Shown here piece after piece: positions 18,371 through 26,860 of a DNA stretch of 48,576 nucleotides (positions are counted from its first letter, which is position 1; each line of letters opens with the position of its first letter). The notes under the pieces are model-generated. The model searched no databases. It saw nothing but the letters and a program-made list of their open reading frames with translations, and was not told the origin of the DNA. The stretch spans positions 1 to 48,576 of the forward strand of contig JAFRPC010000042.1 of the NCBI GenBank assembly GCA_017429325.1, given 5' to 3'. This stretch comes from Oscillospiraceae bacterium (GTDB taxonomy: Bacteria > Bacillota > Clostridia > Oscillospirales > Oscillospiraceae). The position numbers and the translations under genes were made by a program.

Positions 18371-19045
18371 ATGAAACAGGAACTGAATCAGGAAACGAAC
18401 CGCAGCAGCATCACCGAGCTGGTCTTCATCCTGGACCGCAGCGGCTCTATGGCCGGACTGGAGTCCGACACCATCGGCGGCTTCAACGCGATGCTGGAGA
18501 AGCAGAAGAAGCAGGACGGCCTCTGCTGGGTCTCCACGGTCCTATTCGCCAATGAATCCCAAGTGATCCATGACCGGGTGCGGCTGGAGGAGGTGCGGCC
18601 CATGACGGCGGACGACTACAGCGTGGGCGGCTGCACCGCGCTGATCGACGCCATCGGCGACGCCATCCGCCACATCGGGAACGTCCACAAGTACGCCAGA
18701 CCCGAGGACGTGCCCGCCCACACGGTCTTCGTCATCACCACCGACGGCATGGAGAACGCCAGCCACCGCTACTCCGCCCAGGAGGTCCGGCAGTTGATCT
18801 CCCGGAAGCAGGAGCAGAACGGCTGGGAATTCCTCTTCATCGGCGCGAACATTGACGCCGTGCAGACCGCGGGCCGCTTTGGCATCGCCGAGGACCGGGC
18901 CGTCAACTACCGCGCAGACCGCAAGGGCACCCGGGTCCTCTATGAATGCGTCAGCCGGGCCGTGGGCCGCGTCCGGGCCAACGCCCCCATGGAAGCCAAT
19001 TGGAGCCAGAGCATCCAGGCGGACTACGAGAGCCGGAAGCGCTGA
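18371..19045 (+). CDS. Von Willebrand factor A domain protein
   Basis: 224 residues, almost all one VWA fold. The MIDAS motif is DRSGSM (about 23-28), with the distal Thr in GGCTALIDAI and Asp in VITTDGMENAS. No signal peptide, so it is cytoplasmic. Similar free VWA proteins are often adaptors for metal-dependent protein contacts; the partner is unknown here. GGAGGG lies upstream of the ATG. The leader contains an imperfect 10-bp inverted repeat (ATTTGTGGTT / AACTACAAAT, about 18311-18349) that might be an operator. Confidence 0.88.
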   Translation: MKQELNQETNRSSITELVFILDRSGSMAGLESDTIGGFNAMLEKQKKQDGLCWVSTVLFANESQVIHDRVRLEEVRPMTADDYSVGGCTALIDAIGDAIRHIGNVHKYARPEDVPAHTVFVITTDGMENASHRYSAQEVRQLISRKQEQNGWEFLFIGANIDAVQTAGRFGIAEDRAVNYRADRKGTRVLYECVSRAVGRVRANAPMEANWSQSIQADYESRKR

Positions 19046-19068
19046 GCAGCGCAAATCAACGGGAAGCA

Positions 19069-19105
19069 GAAGCACCATGCCGGTCCGGGATCGGCATGGT
19101 GCTTC
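19069..19105. terminator. Hairpin between convergent VWA and P-loop genes
   Basis: 14-bp perfect stem GAAGCACCATGCCG / CGGCATGGTGCTTC with a 9-nt loop. Neither side has a long T run, so terminator strength is uncertain. Confidence 0.6.
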
Positions 19106-19108
19106 GGC

Positions 19109-20164
19109 TCAGACCTCGGTGAAGAGCTCCCGGCAGAGCAGCTCCGTCTGCCGCGTCACCGCCGCGAAGTCCACGGCGGGGCGGTAGAGCTCCTCCATCA
19201 GGTCGTGGGCCGCCTTAGCCCGGCGCAACCACTCGACGGCCTGGCCCAGCAGCTGGGAGCCGGAGGCGGCCAGGGCCTTTAGGCCCTCCAGGGTCTCCCC
19301 TGTCAGCCCCTCCTCCATAGCGCTGTCCAGGTCCAGCCGGAGCATAGCAAGCCGGGCGCCCCGGAAGTCCGGGCGCAGCCGCACCCAGCCCTGAGAGCGG
19401 GCGGGAGCGATCACCGCCTCCACCGCCTCCGGCTCCAAGGGGTCCATTCCGAGGATCACGTCTTCCCCCGCGGCTGTCAGCCGCGCCGCCAGGCCCTGCA
19501 TCAGCGCACCGCCGACGCCGTAGCCGTCGTAGATGGCCCAGAGCCGCTCCACGCCCGGGTCCAGGGTCATCAGGCCCTTGGGCGTCACGCCGCTGAGGTA
19601 GAGCCGCCGCCCGGTCCCCGGACGTTTGCCCTGGGGCAGCTTCTCGGGCAGGAGCTGCTCCAGGGCTTCCTTCGTCACCGCTTCCAGCCGTGTCCGGCTC
19701 AGCAGGCCGCGCCGGGCCTCCGTCAGGGAGGCCGCCGCCCGCAGACAGCCGTAGACCGGGCCGTAGCAGGCCTGATTGGCCGTCCTTGCCGCCCGGATCG
19801 CAGGCGCCAGAGCCCGCAGCTCCGCCTCCCGATAGCAGCGTCCTAAGTTAACATAATTTTCTCCGCAGCCGCAGAGCGCAGGCTCCACCACATGAGGCGC
19901 CGTACCGTCCACCAGGGCCAGCCCCAGCTCCGGCACCGTCACGCCGTCCAGCGAGTCGGGGTCCGAGGAGCAGAGCACACGCTCCACCGCCCAGCCACAG
20001 TCCTCCGCCCGGGCCGCCAGGGTCTTCATCAGGGTGGATTTCCCGCAGCCCGGGCCGCCCTTCAGAATCAGCAGCCGCCGGATGCGGGGGTCCGTCTGGA
20101 GCGCAGCGTACTCGGAGCGAAAACCCAACGGCGTATTCGCCCCCAAAAAGCAGGTATCAACCAT
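19109..20164 (-). CDS. Tandem P-loop ATPase, PRK06851-like, with degenerate second P-loop
   Basis: 351 residues from the ATG at 20164 (GGAGGG five nt upstream). Walker A GGPGCGKST is at 36-44. The second half repeats the pattern: RRLYLSGVTPKG (187-198) then IYDGYGVGGALMQ (211-223), where the Lys and Ser/Thr of a working P-loop are missing. VLCSSDPDSLDGVTVPELG (63-81) and VILGMDPLEPEAVEAVIAP (236-254) are matching segments of the two halves. The protein is cytoplasmic and of unknown role. The family name comes from memory of the pattern, not a search. Confidence 0.7.
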   Translation of the reverse strand: MVDTCFLGANTPLGFRSEYAALQTDPRIRRLLILKGGPGCGKSTLMKTLAARAEDCGWAVERVLCSSDPDSLDGVTVPELGLALVDGTAPHVVEPALCGCGENYVNLGRCYREAELRALAPAIRAARTANQACYGPVYGCLRAAASLTEARRGLLSRTRLEAVTKEALEQLLPEKLPQGKRPGTGRRLYLSGVTPKGLMTLDPGVERLWAIYDGYGVGGALMQGLAARLTAAGEDVILGMDPLEPEAVEAVIAPARSQGWVRLRPDFRGARLAMLRLDLDSAMEEGLTGETLEGLKALAASGSQLLGQAVEWLRRAKAAHDLMEELYRPAVDFAAVTRQTELLCRELFTEV

Positions 20165-20219
20165 CCGATCCCTCCTTCCTTTCGCATCCAGTCTATGCTC
20201 ATTTGACCGTGGAGGTGAG

Positions 20220-20264
20220 AAAGCGGAAGCAGTCCGGCGCAATAGTCGGAGCTGCTTCCGCTTT
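20220..20264. terminator. Hairpin downstream of the Roco-HD gene
   Basis: Stem AAAGCGGAAGCAG / CTGCTTCCGCTTT (13 bp) with an inner TCCG/CGGA pair. Only a short T tract follows, so it is a moderate terminator. The rest of 20165-20385 has no gene (see findings). Confidence 0.55.
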
Positions 20265-20385
20265 AGAAAAGTTGATTCGGTAGGCGTCAGTGCCTGCATC
20301 GAACCTGTCCCGTATAGTTACGAAGAGGCGCAGGCGCTTGATACGCTCTCCCTACAGCGAGGAGGGTACATTGGTTTTGATTGGC

Positions 20386-23300
20386 TCACTCACCCAGAAA
20401 GGTCTCTGCTGGCGGGTCAAAAAGACCAGCGAGGGCGTCCCTGACCTTTCGCTTTTCCTTTTCATCGTGGATCTCCAGAACGACGGTATTTGCGCCGTCT
20501 CGTATTTGACGACTGAAGATCAGTCTGTCGCTGTCGAAGCTGTACTCTTTCTGAGGCGTGAAGCGCTTGCGGTCCCAGCACTGGAGCTCGTCGCACAGCC
20601 GCAGCAAATAGGCGATGGGCTCTTTTTCCATCGGTATTTTGAACTGACCGATGGTCACACCGCGCTGGTTCAGTTCCTGTACGTCTGTCCGATCGGAAGA
20701 CGCACGTAAGTTGTGAACGGCAATGGCCTCCGCGGCAGACTGCGCATAATTCTGATACAGCTCTTCTTGGGCTAAAAACAAATCGACTTTTTCCTTTTGA
20801 TCGTCAAACATCTCCACATTCCTGCTTTTTTCCAGATAATGACACAGGGCGTCCCGAACATACAGCAGGATGCAGGCACTGACGATCCCATGATCGTATA
20901 AGTTCCGTTCCTCCCTCGGCAGAGCTGTATACTGATAGTACACCTCGATTGGATTTCCGTCATTACTTAAGGTCAGCCGAACGCTTCGACCAAAACCATT
21001 GAAGTGCGACAGCTTTTTCTCCAGATCCAGCATCGTGGCGGCAGTCTTCGGGAGTAGCATACGGTCTCCGCAGTCCTCAGATTGGAAGTTCCCCTCCATA
21101 CCGGCGTCAAAGGTGTCGGGGAAGAGGTGGGTCAGAGGCAGAGAAAGCATCTGTTTGAGCCAATTCAGCATCTGCTGCGCATACTGCCCGTTCCGGCTCT
21201 TGTCCTCGTTTTCAATCAGATAGCCCATATCGTGCCAGAGGGCTGTCATGATCCAGACAGCAAGGAATTCTTTCTCCTGCCAGACCTTCTGAATGGCCTC
21301 GCGCAGCGTCTCGTGGTTCTCATAGAGATAGAGGCCCAGCAGGAAAACCTTGAACATGTGGGTCAGGTGGTCCCGATAATTGGGATAGAAAGCGCCGCCG
21401 TGCTCCAGAGCAGCGAGCAGGTCGTAGTCCGGCGCCAGCCCCAGCTCCGGGTGGGTTGCCCAAATTGTCTTCATCAGCTCCATGGAGCCGACAAAGCGGT
21501 TGGTTTCGTTGGGGTCCAGGGCGTGTTCCAAAGCCTCCCACTCCGGGTCCGCTGTCCCAACGGCGCTATGATAGAGCTTTGATTGCTTTGCCCATTCCAG
21601 GAGATCCCGGTTGACACCCGCGATCCGCATTCGGCCCACCTCCGGTTCTTTTTTCTTTTTGTTTTCCTGTGTTTGCAGTTTTTCTATTTTCGTTCCGTTT
21701 TTTGACAGCCAAGCCGGGAATTCCGGATCATTCAATGAAAGTATCACGAGCCCGAAGGCAATGTCTTCTTGAGAAAGATTTTTTTTATACTCTGAGTGAA
21801 TGAATGTGTCGATATTCATGAATCCCGTTTCCAAGAACTCAGGTAAATATGGTATTGATTTGACTCCATAATGTTTCGCATTCTCTATAATCTCTCGTTT
21901 GTTAGGTGGTAGAATGCTCATCGTATCCGATGTTGCATATTGATAAACTATAGTTGTAATATTCAACAGTCTTGTGCGTTCTACCATGTGCCAAACTCCA
22001 AATACTGCTTTTCCAGTAAATAAGTCAAGTATTTCGCGATTAAATAAAGGATAGAGTAATTCCACAAAGGTAAACATTCTAAATTTACCTTCCTGGTTCA
22101 TCAGAATCGGATCATTGGTCCCATTGGTTCTCTCAAAGGCTTCTATCAGGGCATTCAGCTCATATTCCGCCCTGGATCCCTCTTTTTGGAGGGAGATCGT
22201 CTCCTTCTCTACCACCAGGCGCATTTCCCGGCATTCCTGAAGGATACGATTTCGAGCTTCATGGAAGAGTTCGCAGTAATCGTCCTCCTCCCAGGTCTTC
22301 CGATAAAGGCGAAAGCTCAGCAGCGCCTTTTCCTCATTGGCCTCCACGACCAGCACGGTATCGCCCTCCCGGAAGCGGGCGCCGAAGCGCCACTGCACGC
22401 CGTCCATTTTTTCCCAAAGGGCAATCATCAGCCGGTGGACCAGGCTGGCGGGCAGGTAGGTCAGCTTCATCGTATAGACCAGAGGTTCCCCTAAGTATGT
22501 CGGTTCGATATGCTCCGGTTTCCGAGCGGGCAGCACGCCGGGAATGAACTCCTTATCCTCTTCGGCGCAGTAGTAGGAGTGCTGGAACTTTCGCATGACC
22601 TCCAGGATATACTTGCGCTCTTCCTTTGTCTTATATTTATAGTTTTTGTAGACCGTATTATATTGCTCACTGTTCAGCAATTCATGAAGATCTTCCTTGC
22701 TCAGCCTGGCGCTGGCGGAAAGATGGACCCCATTGTTCAGGATGCGGTAGATGCCGTTGGTCAGCCAGGCTGGGCGCAGCACCTTGTACTCCCGCAGCTC
22801 TTTGGCGCTCATGGGGGCGTTTTTGTGGTAGCTGAAGCAGATGCCCATGTCGTTGAACCAGTCCAGCAGCCACATCCGGATGGATTCGGTGTTGTCATCG
22901 TTTCCACTAAGTCCATGTTTTGCACAGACCCTTCGGTAGTCCTCCAGGGTGATATAGTTCTGCTCCATATCCAGGAGCTCCCGGCGAATATCGGCCCAGC
23001 TCTGCGGCAACTCCAGACGGATGCTGTCCAGCTTCTGCACCTGGCGCAGGATCGCTTTGGTGATACGCTCGTTAAAAACCTCCGGGCTGTCGTTTTTCGC
23101 CGAGAAATAGATAATATCCGTCAGCCGCGGGCAGATGTCCCGCAGCTCCTTCGGGTCGATCTCGCTCTCCGCCGAGGCGTTGTGCCACTGGTTCACCGCC
23201 AGCAGCACCGAGACCTGGTCGGAAAAGCCCGCCACAGTCCGCAGCCATTTTCTGGCCTGGGGCATGGCGGTGCCAGGGTCTCGATTGCTGACCACCACCA

Positions 23301-24450
23301 CATAGCAGGTGCGTTCCGTCAGGAAGCAGCGGTGCATGGACTGCATGATCTCCTGGCCGCCGAAATCCCAGAAGTTGATGCGGGTCCCGTCTCCGCAGTC
23401 GTAGGGCCGGATGTCCACGCCGGGGGTCGAATCCGTTTTGTAATCCTTCTGGACGCCTTTCTGTTCCAGCCGCAGAACCGTGTGGGTCTTTCCCACGCCG
23501 CTCTCCCCCAGAAAAATGACCTTGCCCTCATTGATCTTTACTTTGGTTTGAAAACAATAGGCTTCAAAAATCTTTTCCCGAGGCAGACGGAACAGAGCTT
23601 CCGGCTGCTTGGCAATGGTCGTACCCTCTAATCGCAGTTCCGAAACCCTCGCAATACAGAAGTCCGGGACCCGGTCAAGATGAAGATTTCTCGCCGATAA
23701 CAGATCTAACTTCTGTAGATCCTTCAGCGGCTCCAAATCATGTACCTCTGTGTTGTCCAGCCATAGTCCCTGTAACTTTGTCAATCCGGATAATGGCTTT
23801 AGATCCTTTACTTGGGTATCGGTAAAAGATAGCGCTTCTAATGATCTAATTTCCGCCAGTGGCTGCAGATTCATGACAGATGTACAATTAAAGGTCAACC
23901 CATTGAGCTTCCTCATTTTTGAAAGCGGCTCTAAGCTATCCACTTTAGTTGTTGAAAGATATAAGGTTTCTAAACTCGAAAGACCTGATAAGGGAGATAA
24001 ATCCTGAACTTCGGTATCACTTAGTAAAAGACGTTTTAATACCGTCAAGCCTGAAATGGGCTGCAAATCCTGTACTTGAGATTTGCGTAGATCCAGACTC
24101 GTCAGCGCTGTTAGAGTAGATAGCGGCTGTAAATCTTGTATTTGTGTATCGCGAAGGTCTAGTCTTGTCAATGACGACAAGCCAGACAGAGGATATAGAT
24201 CGGAAACATCAGTAAATGATAAATCCAATTCTCTCAAACACGGGCAGGCTTTCACTAAGTTGGATAAAAACCCGGCCTGCATTATTCTCTTTACTATTCT
24301 ACTTTTTCCTGTTATATATGAAATATTTGAAATGCTTTTCAAAGCGCTAAGTCGCTCTCGCAGTTCAGAGGAGGCCGGTACACCATTCCAGAGCAGTTTT
24401 ATAACCTCATACAATTCCGCAGTCTCCGGCCATTTTTTGTTCTCTTCCAT
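20386..24450 (-). CDS. Roco protein: LRR, Roc GTPase, COR and C-terminal HD phosphohydrolase domain
   Basis: 1,354 residues from the ATG at 24450 (AAAGGAG eight nt upstream; frame upstream is AT-rich and non-coding). Residues about 68-275: nine or so 22-residue leucine-rich repeats of the type LTRLDLRDTQIQDLQPLSTL. Residues 307-475: Roc GTPase with GESGVGKT (315-322), DFGGQE (362-367), NQWH in the G4 place (420-423) and FSAKN (449-453). About 480-760: COR dimerisation region. About 765-935: unassigned, ending in a Lys-rich linker. About 1000-1300: predicted HD domain with RDHLTHMF (1026-1033), ALWHDMGY (1070-1077), LYDHGIVSA (1185-1192 or so) and LCDELQCWDR (1285-1294). No signal or membrane segment. 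Inference: LRR sensing, GTP switch, HD hydrolase output. Substrate and role are unknown. Confidence 0.88.
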   Translation of the reverse strand: MEENKKWPETAELYEVIKLLWNGVPASSELRERLSALKSISNISYITGKSRIVKRIMQAGFLSNLVKACPCLRELDLSFTDVSDLYPLSGLSSLTRLDLRDTQIQDLQPLSTLTALTSLDLRKSQVQDLQPISGLTVLKRLLLSDTEVQDLSPLSGLSSLETLYLSTTKVDSLEPLSKMRKLNGLTFNCTSVMNLQPLAEIRSLEALSFTDTQVKDLKPLSGLTKLQGLWLDNTEVHDLEPLKDLQKLDLLSARNLHLDRVPDFCIARVSELRLEGTTIAKQPEALFRLPREKIFEAYCFQTKVKINEGKVIFLGESGVGKTHTVLRLEQKGVQKDYKTDSTPGVDIRPYDCGDGTRINFWDFGGQEIMQSMHRCFLTERTCYVVVVSNRDPGTAMPQARKWLRTVAGFSDQVSVLLAVNQWHNASAESEIDPKELRDICPRLTDIIYFSAKNDSPEVFNERITKAILRQVQKLDSIRLELPQSWADIRRELLDMEQNYITLEDYRRVCAKHGLSGNDDNTESIRMWLLDWFNDMGICFSYHKNAPMSAKELREYKVLRPAWLTNGIYRILNNGVHLSASARLSKEDLHELLNSEQYNTVYKNYKYKTKEERKYILEVMRKFQHSYYCAEEDKEFIPGVLPARKPEHIEPTYLGEPLVYTMKLTYLPASLVHRLMIALWEKMDGVQWRFGARFREGDTVLVVEANEEKALLSFRLYRKTWEEDDYCELFHEARNRILQECREMRLVVEKETISLQKEGSRAEYELNALIEAFERTNGTNDPILMNQEGKFRMFTFVELLYPLFNREILDLFTGKAVFGVWHMVERTRLLNITTIVYQYATSDTMSILPPNKREIIENAKHYGVKSIPYLPEFLETGFMNIDTFIHSEYKKNLSQEDIAFGLVILSLNDPEFPAWLSKNGTKIEKLQTQENKKKKEPEVGRMRIAGVNRDLLEWAKQSKLYHSAVGTADPEWEALEHALDPNETNRFVGSMELMKTIWATHPELGLAPDYDLLAALEHGGAFYPNYRDHLTHMFKVFLLGLYLYENHETLREAIQKVWQEKEFLAVWIMTALWHDMGYLIENEDKSRNGQYAQQMLNWLKQMLSLPLTHLFPDTFDAGMEGNFQSEDCGDRMLLPKTAATMLDLEKKLSHFNGFGRSVRLTLSNDGNPIEVYYQYTALPREERNLYDHGIVSACILLYVRDALCHYLEKSRNVEMFDDQKEKVDLFLAQEELYQNYAQSAAEAIAVHNLRASSDRTDVQELNQRGVTIGQFKIPMEKEPIAYLLRLCDELQCWDRKRFTPQKEYSFDSDRLIFSRQIRDGANTVVLEIHDEKEKRKVRDALAGLFDPPAETFLGE

Positions 24451-24508
24451 ATGCCGCACTCCTTTCACTCGTGGCGATTCGCGCCGCGTCGTCTTTTGTC
24501 TATTTTTT

Positions 24509-24537
24509 AGAATAACAGAGATTCGATGATTTTTCAA
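24509..24537 (-). promoter_or_regulatory. Sigma-A promoter of the Roco-HD gene
   Basis: The minus strand reads TTGAAA (24537-24532), 17 nt, TATTCT (24514-24509). This leaves a leader of about 50 nt. Confidence 0.7.
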
Positions 24538-24565
24538 CTCTTTTCGTATGATGAAATAGAAGGGA

Positions 24566-24594
24566 TTGACAAATGAAAAAACAACGTATAAAAA
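24566..24594 (+). promoter_or_regulatory. Promoter of the GNAT gene
   Basis: TTGACA (24566-24571) is followed by an AT-rich -10 (TAAAAA at 24589-24594 with 17 nt, or TATAAA at 24587 with 15 nt). It is divergent from the Roco promoter, 28 nt apart. Confidence 0.65.
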
Positions 24595-24630
24595 ATAACT
24601 ATTCACATCCGCTGCGACAGGAGATTGCTT

Positions 24631-25101
24631 ATGTTCGTACCAGTCGATCGATCGAATCTTTGGCAGGCTGCTGGGATACACTCTGTTTCCTGGCAGGCGT
24701 CTCACCGGGCCTTTTGCGCTCCGGACTTTATCGCTCTGCACACGCCAGAGCGGCAGGAGGCTTACGTGCGTCGTAAAATGAGTGAAGGAAGCCGCTTATA
24801 TCTGCTGGTGGAGAAAAAGCCCGTCGGGATCGTGTCGGTCCGCGGCAGCCTGATCGAAGACCTCTACGTGCTCCCGGCGGAGCAGCGGAAGGGCTACGGA
24901 ACGAGGCTGCTGGAATTCGCCGTGGGACAATGCTCTGGCCTCCCGACGCTTTGGATCCTGGAAAACAACATAGGCGCGGAACGGCTGTACCGCAGGCTGG
25001 GCTTTCAGCGAACTGGGCGGGTCCATACCGTCACCGACGGTCTCACGGAGATAGAGCTTGCGTACCGGCGGGAGGACGCTGGGATGGGAAACTGCGTTTA
25101 A
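24631..25101 (+). CDS. GNAT-family N-acetyltransferase
   Basis: 156 residues from the ATG at 24631 (ACAGGAG seven nt upstream). The acetyl-CoA loop is LYVLPAEQRKGYGTRLLEFA (Q/RxxGxG/A form), followed by LWILENNIGAERLYRRLGF, the typical beta5-alpha4 segment. Acceptor unknown; most such proteins acetylate small molecules or protein N-termini. It is transcribed away from the Roco-HD gene from a shared 180-bp intergenic region. That suggests, but does not prove, a link. A hairpin that also terminates tRNA-Ala on the other strand lies after it. Confidence 0.88.
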   Translation: MFVPVDRSNLWQAAGIHSVSWQASHRAFCAPDFIALHTPERQEAYVRRKMSEGSRLYLLVEKKPVGIVSVRGSLIEDLYVLPAEQRKGYGTRLLEFAVGQCSGLPTLWILENNIGAERLYRRLGFQRTGRVHTVTDGLTEIELAYRREDAGMGNCV

Positions 25102-25115
25102 GGCAGAATAAACAA

Positions 25116-25161
25116 TTATCTCCACCAAGAAAAGGGACATCCTTTCGGATGTCCCTTTTCT

Positions 25162-25173
<12 letters not shown>
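25116..25173 (-). terminator. 27-bp perfect inverted repeat overlapping the tRNA-Ala 3' end
   Basis: Arms 25116-25142 and 25147-25173 are perfectly complementary with a 4-nt loop (TTTC). The core AAAAGGGACATCC-gaaa-GGATGTCCCTTTT is a good terminator on either strand. The outer 12 bp of the right arm are the last 12 nt of the tRNA gene. Confidence 0.8.
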
Positions 25174-25237
<64 letters not shown>

Positions 25238-25276
25238 AAGTGATCGGGAAACGGGCGTTTCCCTCACAGCAACGGT

Positions 25277-25305
25277 ATTATAGCACAGGGGTTTTCAAAA
25301 TGCAA
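25277..25305 (-). promoter_or_regulatory. Sigma-A promoter of tRNA-Ala
   Basis: The minus strand reads TTGCAT (25305-25300), 17 nt, TATAAT (25282-25277). The leader has a small hairpin GGGAAAC-gccc-GTTTCCC (25246-25263). Confidence 0.75.
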
Positions 25306-25360
25306 GCATTATTTTTCGATTTTGCAAAAAATTTCTTTGTGGATAAAACACAGGGGGCGC

Positions 25361-25441
25361 CAGCTCATCCGCCCCAGTGTGCGCACTGGGGCACCCTCCC
25401 TTCAAGGGGAAGGCTTTGGGCCGGCAGATTGCCGGCGCTAC
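25361..25441. repeat. Composite repeat (double hairpin plus GTAG hairpin) at the ispF 3' end
   Basis: 25361-25413 contains GCCCCAGTG-tg-CGCACTGGGGC and CCTCCCTT-caa-GGGGAAGG. 25418-25441 is a REP hairpin GCCGGCAGATTGCCGGC with its GTAG foot at 25441-25438 on the minus strand. The TAG of that foot is the ispF stop codon. Confidence 0.8.
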
Positions 25442-25917
25442 AGGGTAGTCCCTTCCAGGAGGCAGACTGCGTGGCAGGCGATGCCCTCTCCCCTGCCGGT
25501 GAAGCCCAGGCGTTCTTCCGTGGTGGCCTTGACGTTGATACGGGAGGCTTCCACGGCGAGGGTGGCGGCCAGGTTTTCCCGCATCTGCGGGATGTGCGGG
25601 GCCAGCTTCGGGGCCTGAGCGATGACCGTCACGTCGATGTTCCCCACCCGGAAGCCCTTCTCCTTCAGCAGGTTCCGGACGTAGGCCAGGAGCTTCTGGC
25701 TGTCAATGCCCTTGTAGGCGGGGTCCGTGTCCGGGAAGTGCCGCCCGATGTCCCCAAGGCCTGCGGCTCCCAGCAGGGCGTCCATGACCGCGTGGGTCAG
25801 CACGTCGGCGTCGGAGTGACCGTCGAGGCCCAGGGGGTATTCGAGCTTCACGCCGCCTAAGATCAGGTCCCGACCGGGGACCAGGCGGTGTACGTCGTAG
25901 CCGTGCCCGATCCTCAT
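25438..25917 (-). CDS. ispF: 2-C-methyl-D-erythritol 2,4-cyclodiphosphate synthase
   Basis: 159 residues, standard length, from the ATG at 25917. [12 protein letters not shown] (metal-binding Asp8 and His10), [19 protein letters not shown], and the C-terminal [22 protein letters not shown] are diagnostic. It converts CDP-ME 2-phosphate to the cyclodiphosphate in the MEP isoprenoid pathway, working as a trimer in the cytoplasm. Its start overlaps the ispD stop (ATGA). Its stop TAG is provided by a REP hairpin foot. Confidence 0.95.
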   Translation of the reverse strand: MRIGHGYDVHRLVPGRDLILGGVKLEYPLGLDGHSDADVLTHAVMDALLGAAGLGDIGRHFPDTDPAYKGIDSQKLLAYVRNLLKEKGFRVGNIDVTVIAQAPKLAPHIPQMRENLAATLAVEASRINVKATTEERLGFTGRGEGIACHAVCLLEGTTL

Positions 25918-26642
25918 GTTGTCTGCCTCCGCTTCAGCAGGGCCTCTGCCAGGATCAGGTCGGTGGGGGTCGTCACCTTCAGATTTTCGTCGCTGCCGGG
26001 GGTGATGACCACGTTGACGCCGTACTGCTCCGCAGCGGAGCAGTCGTCGGTCAGCTCCAGCTTTTTGGCAATAGCCTGGTTCAGGGCGGCCCGATAGAGG
26101 TCCAGCGCAAAGACCTGGGGCGTCTGCACGGCATAGAGGCCGCTGCGGTCCGGGGTGGACTCCACCACGCCGCCGTGGACGACCTTGACGGTGTCCTTGA
26201 CGGGGACGGCGGGGGCGGCGGCATTGAACTTCGCGGCCTTGCGGACCGCGTCGTGGATGACCTTCTGGGACACCAGGGGACGGGCACCGTCGTGGATGGC
26301 CACAAAGCCGCACTGCTTGGAGACCTGGTCCAGCCCGGCCCGGACGGAATCCGCCCGGGTCTCGCCGCCCTTGCAGATCTTTGTCACCTTGGAGAGCTTC
26401 TTTTCGACGCAGAGCTCGCCCAGGGGCTGGAGCAGCTCGTCCCGCGTGACAAGCACGATCTCCTGGATGTCCTCACTCTGCTGAAAGGCCTGGAGCGTAT
26501 GGACGATCAGCGGCTCGCCGCAGAGCTCGGCCATAATCTTATCCGTGCCCTCCATGCGAGTCGCCTTCCCGGCTGCCACCACCACAGCCGCGCACTTGGC
26601 ACCGCGGGTAGAGATTTTTCTCAATACAGAAGTAACGCTCAT
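25914..26642 (-). CDS. ispD: 2-C-methyl-D-erythritol 4-phosphate cytidylyltransferase
   Basis: 242 residues. The CTP-binding loop is [16 protein letters not shown] (the usual GxGxRM/K loop, here AAGKATRM). [19 protein letters not shown] and [10 protein letters not shown] are the other family motifs. It makes CDP-ME from MEP and CTP, the step two before IspF. The residues before about 15 ([14 protein letters not shown]) are longer than usual, but GAGGAGG is well placed before this ATG. A 214-bp REP array separates it from murD. Confidence 0.94.
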   Translation of the reverse strand: MSVTSVLRKISTRGAKCAAVVVAAGKATRMEGTDKIMAELCGEPLIVHTLQAFQQSEDIQEIVLVTRDELLQPLGELCVEKKLSKVTKICKGGETRADSVRAGLDQVSKQCGFVAIHDGARPLVSQKVIHDAVRKAAKFNAAAPAVPVKDTVKVVHGGVVESTPDRSGLYAVQTPQVFALDLYRAALNQAIAKKLELTDDCSAAEQYGVNVVITPGSDENLKVTTPTDLILAEALLKRRQTT

Positions 26643-26684
26643 ATTCGTTCCTCCTCGTTTTTGTCGAAAGTTTCTGCCTCGGGC

Positions 26685-26860
26685 GGGCGGTCAATGACCG
26701 CCCCTACAGGCGGGTCTGTTGCCTGTTGCCCGTTGCCTGTTGCCTTGTCCAGGCGGGGGGACAACGGACGGCTAAGAGCCGTCCCTACAGGCGGGTCTGT
26801 TGCCTGTTGCCTGTTGCCTTGTCTGTCCGGGGACGGCGGGCGGTCATTGACCGCCCCTAC
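26685..26860 (-). repeat. Array of three GTAG hairpins with TGTTGCC-rich linkers between murD and ispD
   Basis: Hairpins at 26685-26703 (GGGCGGTCA-a-TGACCGCCC), 26766-26784 (GGACGGCTA-a-GAGCCGTCC) and 26838-26856 (GGGCGGTCA-t-TGACCGCCC) each carry GTAG on the minus strand. Linkers contain repeats of TGTTGCC. The first foot on the minus strand gives the murD stop. Confidence 0.85.

Noticed and set aside
20290-20330. T-arm-like sequence (GGTTCGATGC on the minus strand)
   Set aside because: The flanks do not pair as a T stem and no acceptor or anticodon stem can be formed, so it is not called a tRNA or tRNA remnant.
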